Shown: piece by piece, positions 15,135-22,032 of the stretch
Layout of the letters: every line of letters begins with the position of its first letter
How positions within the stretch are numbered: the stretch's first letter is position 1
Source: Streptomyces longispororuber
Lineage (GTDB): Bacteria > Actinomycetota > Actinomycetes > Streptomycetales > Streptomycetaceae
Direction: 5' to 3'
Length of the DNA stretch: 46,406 nucleotides
Assembly: GCF_024448165.1 (NCBI RefSeq)
Contig: NZ_JAMOLN010000055.1
Coordinates: 1-46,406 of the forward strand
Made by a program: the position numbers and the translations under genes
Notes under the pieces: generated by a model
Databases searched by the model: none
Seen by the model: the letters and a program-made list of their open reading frames with translations, nothing else
Told to the model about the DNA's origin: nothing

Positions 15135-16502
15135 TCAGCTCGACGCCGGCCGCCGCACCCCCGCGATGTGCAGGCCGACGTAGCGGGTGAGGCTCAGGGC
15201 GTCCTGCGCGCTGCCGGCCTGGAAGGCGACGCGGCGGAGGAGGGAGACGCTGTCGAGGGTGACGCCTTCGCGCGCCAGGACGTAGACGAGGGCGAGGAAG
15301 GCGGAGCGGGCGTTGCCGTCGTCGAAGGGGTGGAAGAAGCAGACGTCCAGGTAGGCGCGCGCGGCGCGGGCGGCCAGGGCGAGGGGTGCTCCGTGGTCCT
15401 TGGCGCTCTCGTGCAGACAGGCGTCCAGGCGCTCTCGGGTGTCCGCGGCGATGCCGTAGCGTTCGCGGCCTTCCTTGGCGAACGCGGGCAGAGTGCGGAA
15501 CGCGGGCGGCTCAGGGGCGTCCAGGACGTGCCGCTGCCACGACCGGAGCAGCTCGAAGTCGAGCCGGGTGCCGCGCGCCGCGTCGGCGCGGAGCAGGTCG
15601 AGTGCGGTGAGCAGGCCCTGGGCGCGGGCCGGGTCGAGGGCGGCGTCGAAGGCGCGGATGTCCTCGGCCGCGCCGTCGCACACCGCCGTCACGGGCTCTC
15701 CCTCGTCCGGGTCGGCGGGTACCTCGGACCAGGTGACAGCACCGCGTACCGCGAGCCATTCCTCCAGGTGGTCGGCGGCCCGATCGGACGACGGCCGCGG
15801 CCGGTCGTCCGCCGGCAGCAGCAGCGCGAGGCGCTCGGAGACGTCGTCGATCACCACGGTGTCGGGTTCCGTCCAGCTGTGGAACCGCCCGCCGACGGCC
15901 GACTCGACCAACTCCCGCGCCACGTCCGGGTCGACTCCCCACCGGGTGAGGAACCAGCTGAGCACCTGTCGGCAGTGCGCGTGCCAGCCGCTGCCGCAGC
16001 CCGTGCGGTCGGCGACCCGCTCGATCAGTCTCCTGGCGGCGCGCTCCCACAGGATCCGCTGGTCCTGTACGGCGGCGGGGTCCAGGGGGTACGCCTCGAA
16101 CGGCGCGGCGAGGCCCTCCAGCCATGCCCGCCACTCGCACAGCGCGGCGACGACCCGGTCGAGCGTCTCCTCCGGTGTGGTGATCGAGTCCCGCGGGCAG
16201 CACCAGCTCCCGACGGGCCCGCCGTCGAAGTCGCCTTCGTCGTGCGCCCACCGCCAGCCCGCGGCCCACCGGCCGTACCGCTCGATCAGCGCGTACGTCA
16301 TGGCATCCGCCCACAGCTTGCCGTCGCCGAAGCTCCAGGCGCTCATCGCCGGATCGGCCACGGGGACATCGGGGCGCCGCGGTACGCACCGGGCCGGGCC
16401 GAGCAGGCGTACGTCACGAGCGGCCGTGCCTGCGTCGAAGGGATGCCGGGCGGGATCGACCTCGTCCCAGGTCAGCAGGCGCGGCCACAGATCGGATCTC
16501 AC
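15135..16502 (-). CDS. Fic/DOC-like protein with degenerate motif
   Basis: The 455-residue product has a long N-terminal region without recognised domains, carrying WCCPRDSITTPEETLDRVVAALCEWRAWL, and a C-terminal Fic fold. The signature at 391-402 reads HPFDDGNARSAF. The catalytic histidine, acidic residue and GN are kept, but the second glycine is alanine and the final arginine is phenylalanine. Active Fic enzymes transfer AMP or other phosphate groups to proteins, and loss of the last arginine often changes or abolishes this. GTG 16502 is preferred because GGAGAGG lies eight bases upstream; an ATG 14 codons earlier encodes only a Gly-rich leader. A small protein and a SUKH protein lie upstream in the same direction. 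Confidence 0.8.
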   Translation of the reverse strand: MRSDLWPRLLTWDEVDPARHPFDAGTAARDVRLLGPARCVPRRPDVPVADPAMSAWSFGDGKLWADAMTYALIERYGRWAAGWRWAHDEGDFDGGPVGSWCCPRDSITTPEETLDRVVAALCEWRAWLEGLAAPFEAYPLDPAAVQDQRILWERAARRLIERVADRTGCGSGWHAHCRQVLSWFLTRWGVDPDVARELVESAVGGRFHSWTEPDTVVIDDVSERLALLLPADDRPRPSSDRAADHLEEWLAVRGAVTWSEVPADPDEGEPVTAVCDGAAEDIRAFDAALDPARAQGLLTALDLLRADAARGTRLDFELLRSWQRHVLDAPEPPAFRTLPAFAKEGRERYGIAADTRERLDACLHESAKDHGAPLALAARAARAYLDVCFFHPFDDGNARSAFLALVYVLAREGVTLDSVSLLRRVAFQAGSAQDALSLTRYVGLHIAGVRRPASS

Positions 16503-16561
16503 CCGGCCACCCTCTCCACCCACCCCGCCCCCGGACAACTGCATTTCCGCGGACGCGGCGA

Positions 16562-16603
16562 CCGATCACGGGCCACCGATCACGGGCCACCGATCACGGG
16601 CCA
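16562..16603. repeat. Three perfect 14-bp tandem repeats
   Basis: CCGATCACGGGCCA is repeated three times without gap or mismatch (16562-16575, 16576-16589, 16590-16603), and partial CCGGCCA copies follow. The array lies in the 114-base gap between the small gene at 16617 and the Fic-like gene. It may be a variable-number repeat. A role as repeated operator is possible, since it lies in the Fic-like gene's leader. Confidence 0.85.
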
Positions 16604-16616
16604 CCGGCCACCGGCG

Positions 16617-16904
16617 CTACGAACCCGCCGCGTCGATCGCCCGTTCCGTGGCGGCCGCCGCCTCCGCGAGTGCGCGGACGACGAGCAGCGCCGTCGCCTC
16701 GTCGCGGATCCCCGACGGCTCCCCCTGCTCCACGAGCATCTGCGCCGCCGCGTGGGCCGTGTCGCGCGCCAGCGCGAACTCCCCCAGGACCAGGTCCCGG
16801 CCGATCGTCTCCACCAGGGCGTCGAGATGGGGGACGACGTCGTACAGGGTCTGCTCGCCCGCCCACGGGGCCTCGCGAGCGGTCGGGTGCTCAGGCTCAG
16901 TCAC
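16617..16904 (-). CDS. Small helical protein between Fic-like and SUKH genes
   Basis: The 95-residue product starts at GTG 16904, ten bases after GAGAAG; a GTG at 16940 would overlap the SUKH gene by 23 bases and is the alternative. It is acidic and almost entirely helical (DVVPHLDALVETIGRDLVLGEFALARDTAHAAAQMLVE). I recognise no family. Its place beside a Fic-like gene invites comparison with Fic antitoxins. The antitoxin (S/T)xxxE(G/N) motif is not clearly present; the nearest is SGIRDEA. It may instead be a second immunity-type protein. Confidence 0.65.
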   Translation of the reverse strand: MTEPEHPTAREAPWAGEQTLYDVVPHLDALVETIGRDLVLGEFALARDTAHAAAQMLVEQGEPSGIRDEATALLVVRALAEAAAATERAIDAAGS

Positions 16905-16917
16905 GGGATTGATCTTC

Positions 16918-17583
16918 TCAGGGTCGCTCGGCCGCGTCACGCAGCCAGCCGGTGTACCAGCGGGCGAACGTCAGGGGTCGGCCGTCGTCGTCGAGGAGCG
17001 GTTCGAGATCGACGTCGTCCACGCGGCGGTCGGACCAGACCGTACCGCGGTGCCGGCCACTGATGACGAGCAACTCCCGCTGGGCGCAGCCCAGATGACA
17101 GATGGTGACGGCGCCGACGGTGCGCTCCGGGGCGAACATCACCGCGTCCCAGCGCTCGTCCCACGCCTCGATGGCGTCGTCGAAGTCCTCGATGACGTCG
17201 AAGTCCTCCTCCTCGGGACGCTCGGACAGCAGGGCGTCGAGCAGTTCGGGGTCGGGCCCGTGATCGGGGAACGGCTCGGCCAGTCGGGACAGGTCGGTCA
17301 TGTCCGCGCCATCCCCTTCCCATCGCCAGCGTTCCTGGATGCGGCGCACCGGGAAGAGGCCGTGCGCGGGGCCCGCGCCGCCCGCGCCGACGTGCAGCAG
17401 GAAGGTCCGGTACTCCTCCGGCAGCCGCACGCCGATCTGGGCTTCGAGTTCACCCAACTCCCCTTCGGAGAGCGGCTTCTCGAGCACCCATCCGTGCTGC
17501 GCCGCCCCGAACACCGCAGCGCCGGACCGGGCACCCGTCGCCTCGATCCGCCGTCGCACACCCGCCCACTGATGATCAGTCAT
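16918..17583 (-). CDS. SUKH-family (SMI1/KNR4) protein
   Basis: A 221-residue protein with the SMI1/KNR4 pattern: LSEGELGELEAQIGVRLPEEYRTFLLHVGAGGAGPAHGLFPV near residues 40-82, then an acidic stretch and late strands (TICHLGCAQRELLVISGRHRGTVWSD). SUKH proteins are widespread immunity factors against toxins delivered between bacteria, though many lone copies have unknown roles. The ATG at 17583 is chosen; an earlier start adds a sequence foreign to the family. It heads a possible three-gene leftward unit with the small protein and the Fic-like protein, and it is divergent from an SDR gene. Confidence 0.85.
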   Translation of the reverse strand: MTDHQWAGVRRRIEATGARSGAAVFGAAQHGWVLEKPLSEGELGELEAQIGVRLPEEYRTFLLHVGAGGAGPAHGLFPVRRIQERWRWEGDGADMTDLSRLAEPFPDHGPDPELLDALLSERPEEEDFDVIEDFDDAIEAWDERWDAVMFAPERTVGAVTICHLGCAQRELLVISGRHRGTVWSDRRVDDVDLEPLLDDDGRPLTFARWYTGWLRDAAERP

Positions 17584-17654
17584 GCGGCGACCGTACGCCC
17601 GGCCGCTGACAACTCCCGCCATCGATAACAAGGTTGTCGCCATTCAAGACCTAC

Positions 17655-17684
17655 TTGCAACAGCCCTGTCGCACGTTCTACTTT
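17655..17684 (+). promoter_or_regulatory. Possible promoter of the SDR gene
   Basis: TTGCAA (17655-17660) and TACTTT (17679-17684), 18 bases apart, lie 40 bases before the SDR start in the 141-base divergent gap. GACAAC and GTTGTC also form an inverted repeat spaced by 19 bases just upstream (17608-17638). The -10 match is weak, so the call is tentative. Confidence 0.3.
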
Positions 17685-17724
17685 CATTGCATCAACCGAG
17701 ACGCAGTTCTTTACGGAGGAACTC

Positions 17725-18507
17725 ATGGACCTGCACCTGAACGGCAAGACCGCCCTCGTCACGGGTGCCGGCCGCGGGATCGGTCTTGCGGTCGTCCGCG
17801 CGCTGACCGCCGAGGGCGTACGCGTCGTCGCCGCCGCCCGCACCGTCACCCCGGAGCTGGAAGCGTTCGGCGTCGTACCCGTCAAGGTCGACCTCGCCGA
17901 CCCGGCCGGAGCCCAGCGCCTGGTCGCCGAAGCCGTGACGGCGCTGGGCGGGATCGACGTCCTCGTCAACAACGTCGGCGGCGGCGACGGCGGACTGAGC
18001 GGCGGCTTCCTCGACCTCACCGACGCCCAGTGGTCGCAGGTGATGGACCTGAACTTCCTCGCCACCGTCCGCGTCACGCGCGCCGCCCTCCCCGCACTGC
18101 TGGCCGCACGCGGCGCGGTCGTCAACGTGTCGTCCATGGGTGCACGCGTACCGCACGGCGGGCCGGTCGCCTACACGACGGCCAAGGCCGCGGTCACCGC
18201 CTTCGGCAAGGCGCTGGCCGAGGAGTTCGGGTCGCGGGGCGTGCGTGTGAACACCGTCTCGCCGGGGCCGGTCCGCACCGCGATGTGGGAGAGCCCGACC
18301 GGCTACGGCGCCGAACTCGCCGCGACGCTGGGCATCCCCCACGCCGACCTGCTGGCCGCGCTGCCCACGCAGATGGGCATGCTCATCGACCGGCTCGTCG
18401 AACCGGAGGAGGTCGCGGCCCTCGTCACCTACCTCGCCTCGCCCCGCGCCGCAGCGACGACCGGCACCGACCACCTCATCGACGGCGGAGCGGTCAAGAC
18501 CGCGTAG
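17725..18507 (+). CDS. Short-chain dehydrogenase/reductase
   Basis: The 260-residue protein is a classical SDR: cofactor loop TGAGRGIG at 13-20, VNNVGGG near 81-87, catalytic serine at 136/137, and Y150 with K154 (YTTAK). GACGGAGGA-type sequence lies just before the ATG. The family oxidises or reduces alcohols and ketones with NAD(P)H in the cytosol. The insertion after the active site (YGAELAATLGIPHADLLAALPTQMG) shapes the substrate pocket. There is no operon partner, so the substrate is unknown. It ends 18 bases from a convergent gene. Confidence 0.92.
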   Translation: MDLHLNGKTALVTGAGRGIGLAVVRALTAEGVRVVAAARTVTPELEAFGVVPVKVDLADPAGAQRLVAEAVTALGGIDVLVNNVGGGDGGLSGGFLDLTDAQWSQVMDLNFLATVRVTRAALPALLAARGAVVNVSSMGARVPHGGPVAYTTAKAAVTAFGKALAEEFGSRGVRVNTVSPGPVRTAMWESPTGYGAELAATLGIPHADLLAALPTQMGMLIDRLVEPEEVAALVTYLASPRAAATTGTDHLIDGGAVKTA

Positions 18508-18525
18508 TCGCGGGTCAACCGGATG

Positions 18526-19344
18526 TCAGACGAGGGCTTTGCGGGGGCGCGGCGACGACTGGTTGGCCCGGGCCAGGCTGGACAGGGCCCGGCGCTGCTC
18601 CAGGCTCCAGCGCCGCGGGCTCGCCGCGTGCACGGACACGACTCCCATCAGCCGGCCGCCCGGAGCCGTGATCGGCACGGAGGCGACGGCGGCCACGTGC
18701 TCCTCGTCCAGCACGTCCAGCGACGGCGTGCCCCAGAAAATGGGCGACGTCGCCACCTCCTCCACGAAGACGGCTGCGCGGTCCCCCGCGGCGGTGCCGC
18801 AGCTCGTCTGCTCGTCGTCGTCCGGAACCGCCTCGAAGTAGCTCAGGAAGGGCCGGTGGAGGCCGTGCTGGGCCGCGATGACCAGGGCGCGGCGCTCGGG
18901 TACGTACAGCTGGGCGTTGCCCTTGCCGGTGCCGCTGATCCGCAGGGCCGTGCTCAGCAGCTCGTCGAGGTAGGCGATGTCGTCACGGCGGTCCGGGATC
19001 CCGACGGCCGTCAGGCAGTTCTGGGCGATCTGAAGGGTGGTCGGCTCGCCGGGAAGCCGGAGCATCCGTACGACCTCGCTGTGGGCACGCTCGACGCGCA
19101 CCCGCCCCGCGGTGGCCGGCCGGCAGAGCAGGTCCGTCAGCCAGTTCACCGCGGCCACCCCGCAGAAGGTGACGCGGCTCAGGTCCAGCGCCACGGCGTC
19201 CGCCTCGGTCATCAGCTGCTGCACCTCCCGGTCCACGGCGGGCACGGACGCGACGTCCAACTCACCTGCCACATGGACGACGGCGAGCTTCTCCGAACCG
19301 GTGACCTTCAACTGGACGTGCTGTGCGGGGCGAAACCACACCAT
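18526..19344 (-). CDS. STAS-GAF signalling protein
   Basis: The 272-residue protein joins an N-terminal STAS domain (about 8-105: LAVVHVAGELDVASVPAVDREVQQ, ALDLSRVTFCG) to a GAF domain (about 115-265, with DELLSTALRISG and VASVPITAPGGRLMGVVSVH). STAS domains act as anti-sigma-factor antagonists, while GAF domains sense small ligands or redox state. The usual phosphoserine position in STAS appears as the FCGVAAVNW loop, with no serine, so classic SpoIIAA-type phosphorylation may be lost. GGGGAGG precedes the ATG. A stand-alone receiver gene is upstream, separated by a terminator-like hairpin. Confidence 0.85.
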   Translation of the reverse strand: MVWFRPAQHVQLKVTGSEKLAVVHVAGELDVASVPAVDREVQQLMTEADAVALDLSRVTFCGVAAVNWLTDLLCRPATAGRVRVERAHSEVVRMLRLPGEPTTLQIAQNCLTAVGIPDRRDDIAYLDELLSTALRISGTGKGNAQLYVPERRALVIAAQHGLHRPFLSYFEAVPDDDEQTSCGTAAGDRAAVFVEEVATSPIFWGTPSLDVLDEEHVAAVASVPITAPGGRLMGVVSVHAASPRRWSLEQRRALSSLARANQSSPRPRKALV

Positions 19345-19404
19345 GCCGCCTCCCCAGGGACGTGTGCGCGTGAGGGGATGTTAGGGCTGACAATCCGCCA
19401 CTGG

Positions 19405-19436
19405 CGCGACCTTCTGGGTTTTCCCGAAGGTTCGCG
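19405..19436 (-). terminator. Hairpin after the receiver-domain gene
   Basis: Arms CGCGA-CCTTC (19405-19414) and GAAGG-T-TCGCG (19426-19436) pair with a one-base bulge, and an inner GGG/CCC closes around TTTT. The hairpin begins 20 bases after the receiver-gene stop and precedes the STAS-GAF gene. It looks like an intrinsic terminator without a T-run. Confidence 0.6.
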
Positions 19437-19456
19437 ACAAGAGGGATATGGAGCCC

Positions 19457-19858
19457 TCAGCGCGGCCCGGCGGTCTGCCCGCCCCTGCACATCACGTAGT
19501 TGGCCTTGACCCGCAGGGCGTTGAGGTCGATCGGCTTGCTCACGATGTCGGCGACGCCGACCTCCAGCGCCTCCGCCGTCAGGTCGTCGTCCAACCGCAT
19601 CCCCGTGACCAGGAAGATCGGGATGTGGCACGTCTGGTCCAACCGCCGCAGATAGCGCGCCACTTCCATCCCGCTGAGCACGGGCATGCGCAGGTCCATG
19701 ACGATCAGACCCACCCCGCCCTTCAGCACCGCCTTGAGCGCGCAGGTGCCGCTGCCGGCCCGTTCCACGGCGTGCCCGAGCGGTGCGAGGGCCGCCTCCA
19801 GGGCCACGAGTGTGTCTTCGTGGTCGTCGACCAGCAGGATCCGCGATCCGTCCGCCAT
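19457..19858 (-). CDS. Stand-alone response-regulator receiver
   Basis: A 133-residue single receiver domain has acidic pair D11-D12, phosphoacceptor D55 in LIVMDLRMP, T85 and K108 in SKPID, all needed for phosphotransfer. There is no output domain, so it would act through protein contact, like CheY-type or phosphorelay proteins. GGGGGTGA lies before the ATG. No histidine kinase adjoins it. The STAS-GAF gene downstream is a plausible functional neighbour but is probably separately terminated. Confidence 0.92.
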   Translation of the reverse strand: MADGSRILLVDDHEDTLVALEAALAPLGHAVERAGSGTCALKAVLKGGVGLIVMDLRMPVLSGMEVARYLRRLDQTCHIPIFLVTGMRLDDDLTAEALEVGVADIVSKPIDLNALRVKANYVMCRGGQTAGPR

Positions 19859-19956
19859 GGTCGTTCACCCCCGCCGTCCGTGCGTTCTCACGTAGGGAAA
19901 AGTGTGGGCCAGTGAGGCGGCTTCCTGCTGCGATTCGCGAAGGTCGTCGGCCGATC

Positions 19957-19996
19957 GGTCAGGTCAGGTCAGGTCGGGTCCGGTCGGGTCAGGTGA
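19957..19996. repeat. GGTCN pentamer tract
   Basis: Eight consecutive 5-base units of the form GGTCA/G/C run from 19957 to 19996, the last being GGTGA. The stop codon of the acetyltransferase gene lies inside. It is probably a slippage-prone simple repeat. The rest of the 130-base gap 19859-19988 shows nothing coding. Confidence 0.8.
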
Positions 19997-20462
19997 GTTC
20001 CGCCGCGAGCAGGTCCATCAGCAGGCCGTCCTCCCAGCGACCCGTCCGGTGGTCGAGCCAGTACGCCCGCATGATCCCCACGGGCTTGAAGCCGACCTTG
20101 CCGTAGCTGCGGATCGCCGCGGTGTTCGCCGCCGCGGGATCGATGGTCAGCCGGTGGTGGCCGCGCTCATGTACCAGCCACCGGGCGAGAGTTCGTACGA
20201 CGTCGGTGCCGAGTCCCCTGCCGTGGTGGCGCGCCGACAGGAAGATGTCGATCCCGGCCCGCCGGAACTCGGGATCGGCCTCCTCGTCGTACTGGACCGC
20301 TCCGATGACCTCGCCCTCGTGGACGACGGCGAGCATCTTGTCGAAGTCGTCCGGCGGCGACCACCACGCCGCGACCTCCGGCTCCCGCACGATCCCGTGC
20401 AGGATCTTTCCGTCGTCCGCCGTCACGGGCCGCAACAGGACGTTGTCCCCACGCAGTTCCAT
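19989..20462 (-). CDS. GNAT acetyltransferase, AAC(6')-like
   Basis: The 157-residue protein has the GNAT layout: RPVTADDGKILHGIV near the start, paired tryptophans W33-W34, the acetyl-CoA loop HHGRGLGTD at 79-87, and DPAAANTAAIRSYGKVGF at 108-125. The paired tryptophans, spacing and total length resemble aminoglycoside 6'-N-acetyltransferases, but GNAT proteins diverge widely and the substrate is not proven. It is divergent from an APH-like gene with only 60 bases between starts. The stop lies in a pentamer repeat tract. Confidence 0.85.
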   Translation of the reverse strand: MELRGDNVLLRPVTADDGKILHGIVREPEVAAWWSPPDDFDKMLAVVHEGEVIGAVQYDEEADPEFRRAGIDIFLSARHHGRGLGTDVVRTLARWLVHERGHHRLTIDPAAANTAAIRSYGKVGFKPVGIMRAYWLDHRTGRWEDGLLMDLLAAELT

Positions 20463-20522
20463 GCCCCGCAGTATTCCTGCAGTACCCCCGGCGGGCGTTG
20501 TTGCCCCGGGATACTGGTCCCC

Positions 20523-21260
20523 ATGGATGAGGTCGAGGTCGTCGTCGCCCATTCCGAGCGCGCGACGCTGCGGGTCGGGGACGTGTTCCTGAAGGTGGAC
20601 GCGGATCAGGCGCGCACGGACGTCGAGGTCGAGGCGATGGCCCTGGCGCCGGTCCCGACTCCGCGGGTCCTGTGGCGCAGGCCGCCCGTGCTCGCGATCG
20701 CCGCGGTCCCGGGGACGCCGCTCGGCCGTCTCGGCGAGCCGACGACCGCGTCGTCGGCGGCGTGGGCCGCGGCGGGCGCCGCCGTCCGTAAGGTGCACGA
20801 CGCGCCACTGCCGCCCTGGTCCGGGCCCGGCGTCGGCCGGTTGACGGCGGATCTCGACGGCGAGTGCGCGTGGCTCGTCGAGAACGGCGTCCTGCCCGCC
20901 GACCTGGTCACGCGCAACCGCGAGATCGCCGGGTCCGCGCTGCGTCCCTGGACGCCGGTGTTCACGCACGGCGACCTGCAGATCGCCCACGTGTTCGTCG
21001 ACGGCGACGAGGTCACCGGCATCATCGACTGGTCCGAAGCGGGCCGTGGAGACGCCCTGTTCGACCTCGCGACCCTGACGCTCGGCCACGAGGAACACCT
21101 CGACGACCTCCTCGCGGGCTACGGCGCCGCCGTCGACCTCGACGTGATCCGCGCGTGGTGGTCGTTGCGCAGCCTGCTGATCGTCCGCTGGCTGGTCGAG
21201 CACGGCTTCGACCCGGCGGCGCCCGGCTGTGAGGTGGACGTCCTGCGCTCCCGGATGTGA
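20523..21260 (+). CDS. APH-family phosphotransferase-like protein
   Basis: The 245-residue product has the aminoglycoside-phosphotransferase/choline-kinase fold. K24 is in VFLKVD, a Brenner-type motif HGDLQIAHVFVD begins at 149, and the metal-binding IIDWSEAGRGD has D169. The asparagine usual in HGDxxxxN is histidine at position 156, a variant seen in an actinobacterial subgroup. It would phosphorylate a hydroxyl of a small molecule using ATP or GTP. ATG 20523 is chosen as the first start of the conserved region, although the ribosome site is weak. It is paired divergently with the acetyltransferase. Confidence 0.85.
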   Translation: MDEVEVVVAHSERATLRVGDVFLKVDADQARTDVEVEAMALAPVPTPRVLWRRPPVLAIAAVPGTPLGRLGEPTTASSAAWAAAGAAVRKVHDAPLPPWSGPGVGRLTADLDGECAWLVENGVLPADLVTRNREIAGSALRPWTPVFTHGDLQIAHVFVDGDEVTGIIDWSEAGRGDALFDLATLTLGHEEHLDDLLAGYGAAVDLDVIRAWWSLRSLLIVRWLVEHGFDPAAPGCEVDVLRSRM

Positions 21261-21299
21261 GCCCCGGATTCGCTGGCGCGATCGCCCCCGGAGCCCGCC

Positions 21300-21953
21300 C
21301 TACGCCGACAGCGTGCCGACGACGTGCTCGACCGCTGCGCCCACGTGGGCCGCGACGTGCGTGGGGCGGTGGCTCTCCTCGGTCCAGATGCGCCCGTTCG
21401 ACACCCATACGCTGAGCAGGCCGAGGGCGTTGGCGCCGGCGATGTCGGCGTGCGCGGAGTCTCCGACCATCCACGCACCCGTGAGGGGCTGTCCCGCCGC
21501 CCGTGCCGCGGCGTGGAAGATCTCGGGCTCGGGCTTCTTGTGGCCCACCGCTTCGGAGACCACCCAGGCCCGGACGAGGCGGTCGAGGCCGGTGATGCGG
21601 ATCTTCGACTCCTGCTGCGCGGTCGTGCCGTTGGTGACGATCACGCTCACCCACCCGGCGGCGTGGGCCTTCTCCAGCGCCTCGCGCGTCGACTCCGCCA
21701 CCGTGACCCGGTCGTCGCCACCGCCGTCCAGCAAGGACTGGACGGCGGTGGCGGGCACCGCGGGGCCGTACCGGCGGTTCATCGCCGCGGCGACCTGCGC
21801 GCGAGGGGCGTAGCCGCCCTCGTCGAGGCCCCTGATCCACGTGAGTTCGGACCGCGGCAGGTCGTACGCGGCCAGGAACTCGGCGACGGCGTCGCAGAAC
21901 GCGGTGTCGCGGTCGACCAGGGTGTTGTCGAGGTCCAGCAGGAGCAGCGGCAT
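21300..21953 (-). CDS. HAD-superfamily hydrolase
   Basis: The 217-residue protein starts MPLLLLDLDNTLVDRD, placing catalytic D7 and D9 in the HAD motif I. It has motif II VIVTNGT, motif III lysine in GHKKPEPEIF, and motif IV VGDSAHADIAGA. A helical cap follows motif I, so it is a subfamily IA phosphatase. Likely substrates are small phosphate esters. It ends 39 bases from the APH-like gene, which converges on it. The start is fixed by the motif; no good ribosome site was seen. Confidence 0.9.
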   Translation of the reverse strand: MPLLLLDLDNTLVDRDTAFCDAVAEFLAAYDLPRSELTWIRGLDEGGYAPRAQVAAAMNRRYGPAVPATAVQSLLDGGGDDRVTVAESTREALEKAHAAGWVSVIVTNGTTAQQESKIRITGLDRLVRAWVVSEAVGHKKPEPEIFHAAARAAGQPLTGAWMVGDSAHADIAGANALGLLSVWVSNGRIWTEESHRPTHVAAHVGAAVEHVVGTLSA

Positions 21954-22032
21954 GACCGTGAGTAGAGCACGCCGCCCCTTGGTCTGCCCGGCGGATCGCA
22001 AGTCCGGTCCCCGCGGCTTCGGTTGCGCGGCG

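Noticed and set aside
16562..16603. CRISPR-like array
   Set aside because: Units are directly adjacent with no spacers and only 14 bases long, so this is a simple tandem repeat.
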